Source: Laguncularia racemosa
Lineage: Eukaryota > Streptophyta > Magnoliopsida > Myrtales > Combretaceae
DNA length: 64,000 nucleotides
NCBI GenBank assembly: GCA_037954665.1
Contig: JBBMOL010000018.1
Location: forward strand, 1,736,001-1,800,000
Direction of reading: 5' to 3'
A program made the translations under genes and the position numbers. The notes under the pieces are model-generated. The model was not told where the DNA came from. It searched no databases and worked only from the letters and a program-made list of their open reading frames with translations. Below, piece after piece: positions 23,846 to 32,106 of this stretch. Numbering within the stretch: position 1 is the first letter of the stretch; each line of letters starts with the position of its first letter.

Positions 23846-24119
23846 AGGGATATTCTTGTCACAACGTAAATATACATTAAATTTACTAATGAAGGTTAAT
23901 ATGTTAGCTCGCAAGCCTATCGATGCTCCTATAGCTAAAAATGTTAAGTTGGCCATTTTTCTAGACCAGATTCCCGCAAATAAAGGATAATATCAAAGGC
24001 TAGTAGGTTAGTTGATGCATCTACATCTAGCATACTCTTTTAGTGTTGTTAGTCAATACATGCACTCTCCACGTGCAGGTTATATGAAAGTTGTACTATG
24101 AATATCACAATATTTAAAG

Positions 24120-24624
24120 TCAACTCCAAGAAAAGGGATATGCCCACTAAAGGTACATCTTTATCTATTGAAGGACATACCGATGTAGACTAGGTTGGTT
24201 TAGTTGATGATAGGCATTCAATTGCTGGATACTTGACCTTTGTTGGTAAAAAATCAAAGAGTTATAGCTAAATCCAATGCAGAAGTTAAATGTCGAGGAA
24301 TGGTTGAAGGAGTATGCAAGTTGCTATAGATAAAAAAAATTGTTACATGAGCTTAAAATTCCATTCACACTTCCTATGAAGTTATATTGTGATAACAAGG
24401 TTGCCTATGATATAGCTCATAATCCTAAGCAACATGATCGTACAAAGCATGTGGAAATTGATAAACATTTTATTAAGGAACAGCTAGAAGCTAAGATAAT
24501 TGAAGTTCCTCATGTACAATCAAAAGATCGACTTGTAGATATTCTTACTAAAGTAGTACCAAGTAAAATCTTTCACCAAACGTTAGACAAGTTAGGCATG
24601 CAAAACATCTATGCACTAACTTGA
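24120..24624 (+). pseudogene. Copia RNase H remnant and polyprotein end
   Basis: An upstream part near 24165-24290 is broken (GHTDVD..W, DRHSIAGYLTFV). The longest open piece, 24340-24624, reads LYCDNKVAYDIAHNPKQHDRTKHVEID and ends LTKVVPSKIFHQTLDKLGM with a TGA just before the polypurine tract, as is usual for Copia polyproteins. Confidence 0.9.
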
Positions 24625-24631
24625 GGGGAAG
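24619..24631 (+). other. Copia polypurine tract
   Basis: ACTTGAGGGGAAG immediately before the 3' LTR. Confidence 0.85.
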
Positions 24632-24835
24632 TGTAGAAGATTGCATAATTATCTCCTAAATAGTTGTGATTGTATCTCTGTAATTATATGTAATTATTTC
24701 TTTCTATGTTTAGTTATTTTCTATTTTTATTCCCTTTTCCTTATGAACAAGTTTTATAATGCATATAAGAGAGCTAATGTACCCTAATGCAAAAGTATAC
24801 AAATACGAAAAAAAAAAAAACTATTCTTGAATACA
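24632..24835 (+). repeat. 3' LTR of Copia element
   Basis: 204 bp, TGTAGAAG..TTGAATACA, followed by the TSD copy CCATG. Near its end it carries a run of about 13 A that is shorter in the 5' LTR. Confidence 0.95.
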
Positions 24836-25077
24836 CCATGAACATAATTTACCCTTTTAATTAGAATGAAAATAATACAATGCATGCCTAGGCAACTACT
24901 ATAATCAAACAATGTAATAATGTCTAACAATGAGGACTAAGCAAATGGTCTTTTCTTATTTGGAAGAATCAAAAGCACCATCTTTTTTAAAAAAAAAAAA
25001 AATTGCATGCGTGCATACAAGCACATTAAATTAAGAGGCTTTGAATATAACAAAATCATATCTTACCATCAAGTTTT

Positions 25078-25637
25078 AGGCTAAATTCAATTCATGGGCT
25101 TTTAGCCTAATGTTTTAATGAATTGACTATTTGAACCGAGATGACAAAATTCAAAGAGTCAAGCCCGTAGTTTAGGATAATTAGGGGAGATTTGACATGA
25201 TAAGTTTGGGATTGGACTTGTTGAATTGGTCAATCTAGGCCAACATTTATCAATAAGGCTCACACATTAAAGGGTTATAGACTTAAACTCATGAAAAGCT
25301 TATATGAGGGCTCATTTACTCAAAACCATCGATTCTGACAGAAAAAATTTATAGGCAAGCACTATAAATACTCAAAACATTCTCATTTAAAAGAAGACAC
25401 TTTTGAGAAAATCGTCATCACTTTGCTGAATTTTTTTAAAAAAATCAAAATCATAATATATAAAAAAATACTCATTTGTCATCAAAATATTGAACTTTAT
25501 TCAAGATCGCCTACTATTCCTCTTCATCTCATTCACCCTTGATTATTCTCATACATGTCATTTTTTTCATTAGATCATATATAGTACATTCTCACGCAAT
25601 ACACATATAACTCTTAAACTTGAACTCATACCCCTAC
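25078..25637. repeat. LTR-like repeat R2 (putative solo LTR)
   Basis: Diverged match to R1 (21065-21662) over its full length, same orientation. It begins exactly where homology between copies A and B stops, next to the TTACCATC string, so it marks the right-hand breakpoint of copy A. Confidence 0.55.
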
Positions 25638-26176
25638 AGTGTCCTTCTCAATTCTTTTCCTCTCCCTTTTTTTTTCCCTCTAATCCGAGCATAATGCTAT
25701 AGGAAATTGGCATATGTAGTCTTGAATGTCCATTGCAACGGATATGTTACACTTTGACCGAGAGGAGTAGCTAAAATGAAAATTTCCTTGAAGTCAAAAG
25801 GAACAATGTAATGATGAGTTGGTCTGAACCGTGAGAATTGATTGCCACAAAGAGCTTGTGGACCAAACCTCAGCATGGACCGTGATCCTCAAGGACTTGA
25901 GAACGTGTATGTTATAGTTAAACTTGGAAACATTATCAATTACTAGATGAGTTAGTAATTGTTAGAGCCGAGTTAAAATGACAAATTAAGACATGGCCAG
26001 TTAGACGTGTTGGTGACTTAAAATTAGTCGAACCATAACACATGGTGTTTTAAACCACAACAAATATGTCTATTCTTCGTAGGAATGTTAATCGGTGCTT
26101 TCACCAAATTTAGAAGTCAAGTGTAAAAGAGAATTGAATAAATAACACATGATTCCCCCACCGAAACTTTCAAGCC
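25638..26176. other. Intergenic DNA left of the young Gypsy element
   Basis: No gene. Somewhat GC-richer at 25790-26060. This sequence and that after 32106 form the empty target site once the element and one TATTA are removed. Confidence 0.4.
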
Positions 26177-26181
26177 TATTA

Positions 26182-26833
26182 TGACGCAGCGCGGAAGCAA
26201 AACGAAACGAATCCGAGATTGGATTGGTTTCACGCAACAAAGGCACACGCTTTGATGCAAATTAGGTTGCGCACAACCCGGAAATTAGAGAAAATTCTCT
26301 CTCAAAGTGTATTTCAAATGTATGTTAAAACGTAACCCTAACCTATCTGATAAAATAGTATTTATATGGCCCCGTAAAATATCTAAAAGGGCAAAATCTA
26401 TATGTACACGTGGAAGAAATAATAAAATACGCGTCATACACGGTCTCATACACGGCCGTGTATGTAAGCCGTGTATGACTCTGTGAATATTCTTCTCTAG
26501 GTACACGGTCAAGCTCCCAGCCGTGTAAGGAAACCGTGTTCGCGTCTGTGGGAGTCCAGGTCGAATACACGGTCGGGACACACGGTCGTGTATGGGGACC
26601 GTGTATGCTTCTATGGAAATTCTGGACGGATACACGGTCATGACACACGGCCGTGTGTGGGGACTGTGCATGCTTCTGTGGAAATCTGCAACGGGTGCAC
26701 GGTCGCCTCCTGGCCGTGTGAGGAAGCCGTGTAGTCGTCTATTAACTCTGATTGAGTACACGGTCTCTATACACGGCCGTGTACTCAAGCCGTGTATCCC
26801 CTGTCTCCATCCGTGGGTCCCCTGTCTCCATCA
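26182..26833 (-). repeat. 3' LTR of young Gypsy element
   Basis: 652 bp. On the element strand it starts with the end of the gag-pol frame and the six-unit palindrome array (U3), then a G-box CACGTG (plus 26407-26412), a TATA-like ATATAAATA (plus 26359-26367) and a leader. Polyadenylation site not determined. Confidence 0.97.
26437..26810. repeat. Six-unit ~65-bp palindromic tandem array in the 3' LTR
   Basis: Units beginning with TACACGGTC (or TGCACGGTC) start at 26437, 26502, 26566, 26631, 26696 and 26757, spacings 65, 64, 65, 65 and 61 bp; the last unit is shorter. Each holds ACGGTC, then CGGCCGTGT or CGGTCGTGT, then CCGTGTA or a variant, and most continue CTTCTGTGGAAAT..TG. Perfect 14-bp palindromes TACACGGCCGTGTA lie at 26449-26462 and 26770-26783. 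The array is non-coding apart from the end of the gag-pol frame in unit 6. Confidence 0.92.
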
Positions 26834-29301
26834 TTCTCCCCCACCAATGGAGAACTCGACCCCGAGTTCTCGTCTGCATATAGAGGAGTATCGTCGGCAT
26901 GATAAGGTGACAAGTCCGCTACATTGAAAGTACAAGATATATTCATATCTTTCGGGGGTTGTACCACATATGCGTTGTCATTGATCTTGCGGACAACTTC
27001 ATAGGGACCGTACTTCTTGGGTTGAAGTTTCCCATACTTCCCTACAGGGAATCGCTCTTTCCGAAGGTAAACCATTACCTGATCGCCAACTGCAAAGAGC
27101 TTCTGCCGTCTATGTTTATCTGCATCCCCTTTGTACCGTGTGTTGGATTCCTCTATTCTTTGCCTTACTTCTTCGGTAGTGGCTTGGTGTTGCTCCGCCA
27201 TATGTTTCGCCGCTACATCACCCACCATGTCCTTGGGTAATTTGAGCAAGTCCAACGCATGGTGTGGTGTCTTGGTGTATACCATCGAGAATGGGGATCT
27301 TCCAATAGTTCGGTGGACAGAACTGTTGTAAGCGAACTCGGCTTGAGCTAATGCTTGATCCCACTGTCCCGGTTTCTCACCACAGATGCTTCTGATGAGG
27401 TTTCCAAGGGTCCTGTTAGTCACCTCGGTCTGTCCGTCTGTTTGAGGATGGGCGGTGCTGCTGTAATTCAGAGATGAGTCAAACATAAACCAGAGGGTCT
27501 TCCAAAAGTGACTAAGGAATTTGCTATCCCTGTCAGATGTGATAGACTTTGGGACTCCATGCAGCCGCACCACTTCCTTGAAGAACAACCGTGCAATAGC
27601 TCGTGCGTCGGCGGTCTTCCTGCATGGGATGAAATGAGCCATCTTGGAAAACCTGTCAACTACAGCAAACATAGAGTCAGCACCTCGTTGGGTACGAGGT
27701 AAACCCAGTATGAAGTCCATCGACAAATCCTCCCAAATGTTGGAAGGCACGGGGAGAGGAGTGTATAGGCCAGTGTTTTGGGATTGCCCCTTTGACACCT
27801 GACAAATGTAGCACCTCTCCACAATCCGGTACACATCCCTCCTCACCCGAGGCCAAAAATATCTGGCAGTAACTGCAGCTAGGGTCTTATCTCTACCCAT
27901 ATGTCCCGCCAATCCTCCACCATGCAAGTCCCTGATAAGCTTTTCCCGCAAAGAAGACTCGGGAATGCACAGCTGGTTCCCTTTCATCAAGTACCCCTCA
28001 TATATATGGTAGTCATCGCACGGTTCCTTGTTAGCACACTTACTCCAAGTGTCCTTAAAGTCGCTATCATCCCCGTACAGTTCCTTTAACTTCTCAAAGC
28101 CGACAATGCCTGTACTCAAAGTAAGTAGGACATTCGCTCTTCTACTTAGGGCGTCCGCGACTTTATTTTGCACACCTGACTTGTGCATCAATCTGAAAGG
28201 AAACCTCTGCAGGAACTCAATCCACCTGGCGTGCATATCCTTACTAATTCGGGTCTGACCACTCAAATGCTTAAGAGCCCCACAATCCGAATACAAGATG
28301 AACTCCTTTCCTACCAGGTAGTGCTCCCACACTTTAAGGGCCCTTACCACGGCGTAGAACTCCTTATCATAGGTAGACCAGGTCCTCCTTGCTTCACACA
28401 ACTTCTCACTATAAAAGGCTACTAGTCTTTTCTCTTGTGATAATACCGCACTAACTCCGACCCCACTAGCATCACAATCCACTTCAAACAATTTTTCAAA
28501 GTTGGGCAGAGCTAGTACAGGCGCGCTACACAATCTCTGCTTCAAGTTCATGAAGCTCAGTTCGGTTTCTTCGCCCCATTGGAATTTTCCTTTCTTTAGG
28601 CATTCGGTTAAAGGTGCAGCAACAGTACTAAAATGCCTAATAAACCGTCTATAGAAACTGGCTAGGCCGAGGAAGCTTCTCAATTCCGTGACAGTCCTTG
28701 GAACAGGCCATTCCCTAATTGCCTTTACCTTCTCGTCATCCACCATCACTCCCTCACTACTGACCACGAACCCCAGGAACAACAGTCGTCTTGACATAAA
28801 GGTGCACTTCTTGAGATTAGCGAACAACTCATTCGCCTTTAATGTAGACAACACACACCTTAAATGTTCTAAGTGTTCTTCTTCGGATTTACTATATATC
28901 AGAATATCATCAAAGTACACTACAAGAAAACGACCATTGAAAGGCTTCAATACCTGGTTCATGACTCTCATGAAGGTGCTCGGTGCGTTGCTTAGCCCGA
29001 AGGGCATCACCAGCCACTCATACAGCCCCTCCTTGGTCTTAAATGCCGTTTTCCACTCATCTCCAAGACGGATTCGGATTTGATGATAGCCACTTCGCAA
29101 ATCTATCTTGGAGAAGATAGTAGCGCCGCTCAAACGGTCCAGCATATCCTTAATACGAGGTATAGGGAATTTATACCCTATGGTAATCTTGTTGATAGCG
29201 TGACTATCAACACACATCCTCCAGCTCCCATCTTTCTTGGGAGTTAACAATGCAGGAACCGCACATGGGCTTAGGCTATCTCGGATGAAACCTTTGTCCA
29301 A
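26785..29301 (-). CDS. Gypsy pol, main open segment: RT, RNase H and integrase
   Basis: 838 residues from the first Met after a TAG; the true polyprotein continues upstream in the same frame, so this start is only the edge of the open segment. RT palm: first Asp at 67 (SKIDLRSGYHQ), active site YFDD at 129-132. RNase H: DCDASG at 275-280, YSDC at 337-340, VADALSRR at 381-388. Integrase: zinc-binding H..C-x2-C ending at C497/C500, catalytic D529, D590 and E626 (35 residues between the last two, the DD35E spacing), GPY at 765-767. All catalytic residues are present. The frame runs through the polypurine tract and ends 48 bp inside the 3' LTR. Not a host gene; it copies and integrates the element. 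Confidence 0.93.
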   Translation of the reverse strand: MDKGFIRDSLSPCAVPALLTPKKDGSWRMCVDSHAINKITIGYKFPIPRIKDMLDRLSGATIFSKIDLRSGYHQIRIRLGDEWKTAFKTKEGLYEWLVMPFGLSNAPSTFMRVMNQVLKPFNGRFLVVYFDDILIYSKSEEEHLEHLRCVLSTLKANELFANLKKCTFMSRRLLFLGFVVSSEGVMVDDEKVKAIREWPVPRTVTELRSFLGLASFYRRFIRHFSTVAAPLTECLKKGKFQWGEETELSFMNLKQRLCSAPVLALPNFEKLFEVDCDASGVGVSAVLSQEKRLVAFYSEKLCEARRTWSTYDKEFYAVVRALKVWEHYLVGKEFILYSDCGALKHLSGQTRISKDMHARWIEFLQRFPFRLMHKSGVQNKVADALSRRANVLLTLSTGIVGFEKLKELYGDDSDFKDTWSKCANKEPCDDYHIYEGYLMKGNQLCIPESSLREKLIRDLHGGGLAGHMGRDKTLAAVTARYFWPRVRRDVYRIVERCYICQVSKGQSQNTGLYTPLPVPSNIWEDLSMDFILGLPRTQRGADSMFAVVDRFSKMAHFIPCRKTADARAIARLFFKEVVRLHGVPKSITSDRDSKFLSHFWKTLWFMFDSSLNYSSTAHPQTDGQTEVTNRTLGNLIRSICGEKPGQWDQALAQAEFAYNSSVHRTIGRSPFSMVYTKTPHHALDLLKLPKDMVGDVAAKHMAEQHQATTEEVRQRIEESNTRYKGDADKHRRQKLFAVGDQVMVYLRKERFPVGKYGKLQPKKYGPYEVVRKINDNAYVVQPPKDMNISCTFNVADLSPYHADDTPLYADENSGSSSPLVGENDGDRGPTDGDRGYTA
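26834..26850 (-). other. Polypurine tract of young Gypsy element, inside the pol frame
   Basis: Plus-strand TTCTCCCCCACCAATGG abuts the 3' LTR; on the element strand it is a GTGGGGGAGAA run. It overlaps pol codons at about residues 818-823, so the same bases serve as primer and coding sequence. Confidence 0.85.
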
Positions 29302-29319
29302 AAGCTCTTGGACCTTCTC

Positions 29320-29736
29320 CTAGAGAATCCCGGCTTCCTTGGGACTCATTCTGTAATGCGGAAGGTGTGGGAGACTAGCCCCAGGCACCAGGTCTATCTG
29401 GTGTTGGACATCCCTCCAAGGGGGTAGTCCCTCGGGTAGGTCGTTTGGGACCACTTCCTTGAATTCTTCAAGAAGAGCCTTCACCGCCCCTGGCACTTCT
29501 CCCTCAAGCTCCTCCCCTCCTTCGGTCACTCCCTTCACAATGAGGGCGTGGACTACTCTCGATTCCTTCAAGTTGTCCATCACCTCCTTCTCGGATTGAG
29601 TGACAGTTAAGAATGAGCGGCTCTCAACCTTCTTCCCCTTAACACGTCCTTCCCTTTTCAAGGGCAATAAGGTGTACTTCACACCCTCCTTCTCCAACTG
29701 GTAGACGTTTTCCTCGCCCGCATGTTGCGCGTCCAC
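29320..29736 (-). CDS. Gypsy gag-pol segment between two in-frame TAGs: protease-RT linker
   Basis: 138 codons from the first Met, in the same frame as the segments on either side. It covers the linker after the aspartic protease (NVYQLEKEGVKYTLLPL) and the start of RT (LPEGLPPWRDVQHQIDLVPGA, YRMSPKEA). It ends at TAG 29320-29322, just before the RT palm. The stop lies where the family normally has a glutamine-type codon and is one transition from CAG. Alone it has no function. Confidence 0.8.
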   Translation of the reverse strand: MDAQHAGEENVYQLEKEGVKYTLLPLKREGRVKGKKVESRSFLTVTQSEKEVMDNLKESRVVHALIVKGVTEGGEELEGEVPGAVKALLEEFKEVVPNDLPEGLPPWRDVQHQIDLVPGASLPHLPHYRMSPKEAGIL

Positions 29737-29745
29737 GTCAAACTG

Positions 29746-31416
29746 CTATGGCCTCCCAAACAAGATGTGGCAAGCATCCATGTCCACAATGTCGCAGAAT
29801 GCTTCATCACGGTATTTCCCTATTGAGAAAGGCACCCTGCATCTCTCCTTAACTTCAATTTTCTCAGCGGCTTTGATCCAGCCAGTAGTATAGGGATTTG
29901 GATGCTTCTCAACGGGCAGCTGCAGTTGGGTCACAACCTCCCTTCCTATTATGTTCTCACAACTGCCGCTGTCTACAATCAACTCAAATAGCTTCCCCAT
30001 GATGGTACACCGTGTGCGAAACAGTTGGTGCCTCTGTGTGAACTCTTCTTGCTTTGGAGTGAGCATCATGCGCCGAATTACATATGACGGCTCCGCTGCT
30101 TCTTCTTCTTCTTCATAGTATTCCCCCTCCCCATCGGGTTCACAGCAAATTTCCTCGTCATCTTCCCTATCGAGGATGTTGACACTCTTCCTCGCTGGGC
30201 ATTCATTCGACCGATGACCCGATTGGTTGCATCTGAAACATTTGCCCAATATGGGTTTGGCATAGGAATTGCTCTGCCTCGGTGCTCCTTTCGGCTCCAT
30301 CGGCTTCTTTCCTTCACTCTTCTCTTCCCTCCTAGACACCTCCTCATTTGGTTTGTATGGTGTGACTCGGCTTCTCTCAAGTATCGGCCGACTACCACCA
30401 CCTACAGCTTCGCCTACATACCCTTTCCTTCCTCCACCGTATCTACTCCCTTGCTCCTGCAACACAAGCTCGGCTCGGAGAGCCAAGTTCTTTGCTTCAA
30501 CGAGGGTTCTCACCATCGTCACCCCAATCTTATCTTTGATTTGTAATTTTAGTCCTTCGACATACCTCGCCACTTGCTGACCCTCGCTCTCCCTCAAATC
30601 ATTCCGTTCTGCCAGCCTCATGAACTCCGCCGTGTACTCGTGCACGGAACGCTGTCCTTGGTGGCACCGCTGATATTGTTGGAACAATATCTGCTCGTAA
30701 TCTAGCGGAAGGAAGTCATGTTGCAGCAGTTGTTTCATGCGATACCATGATCTCACCGGGTGCTTTCCTTCCCGCTGCCTCCTACTTTGCAACTTCTCCC
30801 ACCATGCCGAAGCACCACTCTTCAACCTACACGCCACCAGCCTTACTCGGCGATCCTCGGGAATCTCCATGTAGTCGAAGAACGGGTCCACTTCCGCCAA
30901 CCAATCGAGGAAGCCTTCGATGTTGAGACTACCATCGAACCAAGGGATGTCCACCTTCAACCGGTAGTCTCCACCATCCCCGTGATCATAACCCCCACGG
31001 TTCCTCCTGTGATCACCTTCTCTAGGATAGTTTCCATGAGGAGCCATCCGATGACCACCACCTCTTCCACCACGTCCTCGCCGCGGTCTACTCCCGTACG
31101 TATCATCGCTTTCTCCACTAGACTCCTCACTCTCCACACGCCCCCACCTATTCTCAGTGACAGGTCGGATGACGCGCCCACCGAATTCCTCCACCACACG
31201 TGGTGGATTCCGGCTAGCTCCACTAGCCCTATTGGGGTCTACCACCAGAGCATCGAAACGCTCGATCAGGTCATCAAGACGTCGCTCCATACGCCCGACC
31301 TTCTGATACATTGCGTCGAATTCTGCCCTAGGAACCCATTGATGGTTCCCTTGAAACCTCGCCTCTTGAACACCGTCAAGAACACGACCGCCGTCAACAC
31401 CGTCGTTAGCCGACAT
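29746..31416 (-). CDS. Gypsy gag-protease
   Basis: 556 codons; ATG at 31416 lies only 33 bp from the 5' LTR. N-terminal 150 residues are charged and end in an Arg/Gly-rich stretch (about 110-150). Retrotransposon Gag domain at about 155-300 (FLDWLAEVDPFFDYMEIPEDRR, WWEKLQ, YTAEFMRLAERNDL). CCHC zinc knuckle at 393-406 (C-x2-C-x4-H-x4-C). An acidic run (EYYEEEEEAAE) precedes the aspartic protease with DSG at 482-484. The frame stops at TAG 29746-29748 right after ILFGRP, where this family usually continues with a Trp. The next codons after TAG are CAG TTT. Confidence 0.92.
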   Translation of the reverse strand: MSANDGVDGGRVLDGVQEARFQGNHQWVPRAEFDAMYQKVGRMERRLDDLIERFDALVVDPNRASGASRNPPRVVEEFGGRVIRPVTENRWGRVESEESSGESDDTYGSRPRRGRGGRGGGHRMAPHGNYPREGDHRRNRGGYDHGDGGDYRLKVDIPWFDGSLNIEGFLDWLAEVDPFFDYMEIPEDRRVRLVACRLKSGASAWWEKLQSRRQREGKHPVRSWYRMKQLLQHDFLPLDYEQILFQQYQRCHQGQRSVHEYTAEFMRLAERNDLRESEGQQVARYVEGLKLQIKDKIGVTMVRTLVEAKNLALRAELVLQEQGSRYGGGRKGYVGEAVGGGSRPILERSRVTPYKPNEEVSRREEKSEGKKPMEPKGAPRQSNSYAKPILGKCFRCNQSGHRSNECPARKSVNILDREDDEEICCEPDGEGEYYEEEEEAAEPSYVIRRMMLTPKQEEFTQRHQLFRTRCTIMGKLFELIVDSGSCENIIGREVVTQLQLPVEKHPNPYTTGWIKAAEKIEVKERCRVPFSIGKYRDEAFCDIVDMDACHILFGRP

Positions 31417-31435
31417 CTCCGCAGGAAATAGCCTT

Positions 31436-31447
31436 GCTCTGATACCA
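31436..31447 (-). other. tRNA-Met primer-binding site of young Gypsy element
   Basis: Plus-strand GCTCTGATACCA is the exact complement of TGGTATCAGAGC, two bases from the 5' LTR end. Confidence 0.95.
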
Positions 31448-31626
31448 ACTGACGCAGCGCGGAAGCAAAACGAAACGAATCCGAGATTGGATTGGTTTCA
31501 CGCAACAAAGGCACACGCTTTGATGCAAATTAGGTTGCGCACAACCCGGAAATTAGAGAAAATTCTCTCTCAAAGTGTATTTCAAATGTATGTTAAAACG
31601 TAACCCTAACCTATCTGATAAAAGAG

Positions 31627-31635
31627 TATTTATAT
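31627..31635 (-). promoter_or_regulatory. Probable TATA box of the 5' LTR promoter
   Basis: ATATAAATA on the element strand, preceded upstream by a G-box CACGTG at plus 31675-31680 and by the palindrome array. It lies about 180 bp from the LTR end, a plausible U3/R arrangement. Confidence 0.55.
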
Positions 31636-31704
31636 GGCCCCGTAAAATATCTAAAAGGGAAAAATCTATATGTACACGTGGAAGAAATAATAAAATACGC
31701 GTCA

Positions 31705-32078
31705 TACACGGTCTCATACACGGCCGTGTATGTAAGCCGTGTATGACTCTGTGAATATTCTTCTCTAGGTACACGGTCAAGCTCCCAGCCGTGTAAGGAA
31801 ACCGTGTTCGCGTCTGTGGGAGTCCAGGTCGAATACACGGTCGGGACACACGGTCGTGTATGGGGACCGTGTATGCTTCTGTGGAAATTCTGGACGGATA
31901 CACGGTCACGACACACGGCCGTGTGTGGGGACTGTGCATGCTTCTATGGAAATCTGCAACGGGTGCACGGTCGCCTCCTGGCCGTGTGAGGAAGCCGTGT
32001 AGTCGTCTATTAACTCTGATTGAGTACACGGTCTCTATACACGGTCGTGTACTCAGGCCGTGTATCCCCTGTCTCCAT
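31705..32078. repeat. Six-unit ~65-bp palindromic tandem array in the 5' LTR
   Basis: Units start at 31705, 31770, 31834, 31899, 31964 and 32025, identical spacing to the 3' LTR. The perfect palindrome TACACGGCCGTGTA is kept at 31717-31730; the second has changed to TACACGGTCGTGTA at 32038-32051. Confidence 0.92.
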
Positions 32079-32106
32079 CCGTGGGTCCCCTGTCTCCATC
32101 ATATTA

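Larger units (their letters stand above)
22576..24835 (+). mobile_element. Internally deleted Ty1/Copia element, 2.26 kb
   Basis: Two 204-bp LTRs (22576-22779 and 24632-24835), both TG..CA, are flanked by a perfect 5-bp TSD CCATG (22571-22575, 24836-24840). A tRNA-Met-type PBS follows the first LTR and a purine tract precedes the second. The interior encodes only the RT and RNase H end of a Copia polyprotein; Gag, protease and integrase are missing. LTRs differ at roughly 14 sites plus small indels, so the insertion is much older than the 26.2-kb Gypsy element. It interrupts duplication copy A. Confidence 0.95.
19825..25077. other. Segmental duplication copy A (interrupted by insertions)
   Basis: Collinear with 33540-35630. 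Shared stretches include GGGTCACTYKTCTGCAAAA.AAGCATAGAT (19980/33622), TTTATTTGAATCGC (20217/33865), ACTATTCTTGTGAYATRAAATTCAAT (20983/34266), AAACAAGGCCTAYCATAAACTTC (22284/35167), TTAATGGCCAAAA (22412/35427), TGGTCTTTTCTTATTTGGAA (24945/35524) and ATCATATCTTACCATC (25056/35605). Copy A has acquired R1, a microsatellite and a Copia element that copy B lacks, so B approximates the ancestral layout. Confidence 0.75.
26182..32101 (-). mobile_element. Young, nearly complete Ty3/Gypsy retrotransposon, 5.92 kb
   Basis: 652-bp LTRs at 26182-26833 and 31450-32101, both TG..CA, flanked by the 5-bp TSD TATTA (26177-26181, 32102-32106). PBS and PPT are perfect or near perfect. By my alignment the LTRs differ by 7 substitutions and no indels (about 1.1%). 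The minus strand encodes one long gag-pol frame with all expected domains and catalytic residues, broken by two in-frame TAG codons. The integrase has a GPY module and an ..INDNAYVV..TFNVADLSPYH end, placing it among chromovirus-like elements, near Reina/CRM/Galadriel types; I cannot choose between them, and no clear chromodomain follows. Confidence 0.97.
31450..32101 (-). repeat. 5' LTR of young Gypsy element
   Basis: 652 bp; differs from 26182-26833 at seven sites, five of them transitions, all unambiguous by eye. This copy would drive transcription leftward. Confidence 0.97.

Noticed and set aside
26285..26788. Open frames of 60-170 codons rich in RPC, TVYS and GRVWGPCM-like words in both LTRs and on both strands
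   Set aside because: They are translations of the tandem CACGG/CCGTG array, which lacks stops in several frames. Repeats in every frame and absence of family features argue against proteins.
28918..28930. CACTACAAGAAAA, the classic CACTA (En/Spm) terminal motif
   Set aside because: It lies inside the RT coding region of the young Gypsy element, has no inverted partner or 3-bp TSD, and the codons are explained by pol.
26959..29083. Plus-strand open frames of 60-130 codons opposite pol
   Set aside because: They are antisense shadows of a strongly supported minus-strand polyprotein and show no features of their own.
30760..31431. 223-codon plus-strand frame opposite gag
   Set aside because: Low-complexity Ser/Thr/Pro translation produced by Arg/Gly-rich gag codons on the other strand.
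31705..32078. Regularly spaced repeats that might be read as a CRISPR array
   Set aside because: The whole ~65-bp unit is repeated rather than short repeats with unique spacers, it lies inside LTRs, and the context is a plant genome.
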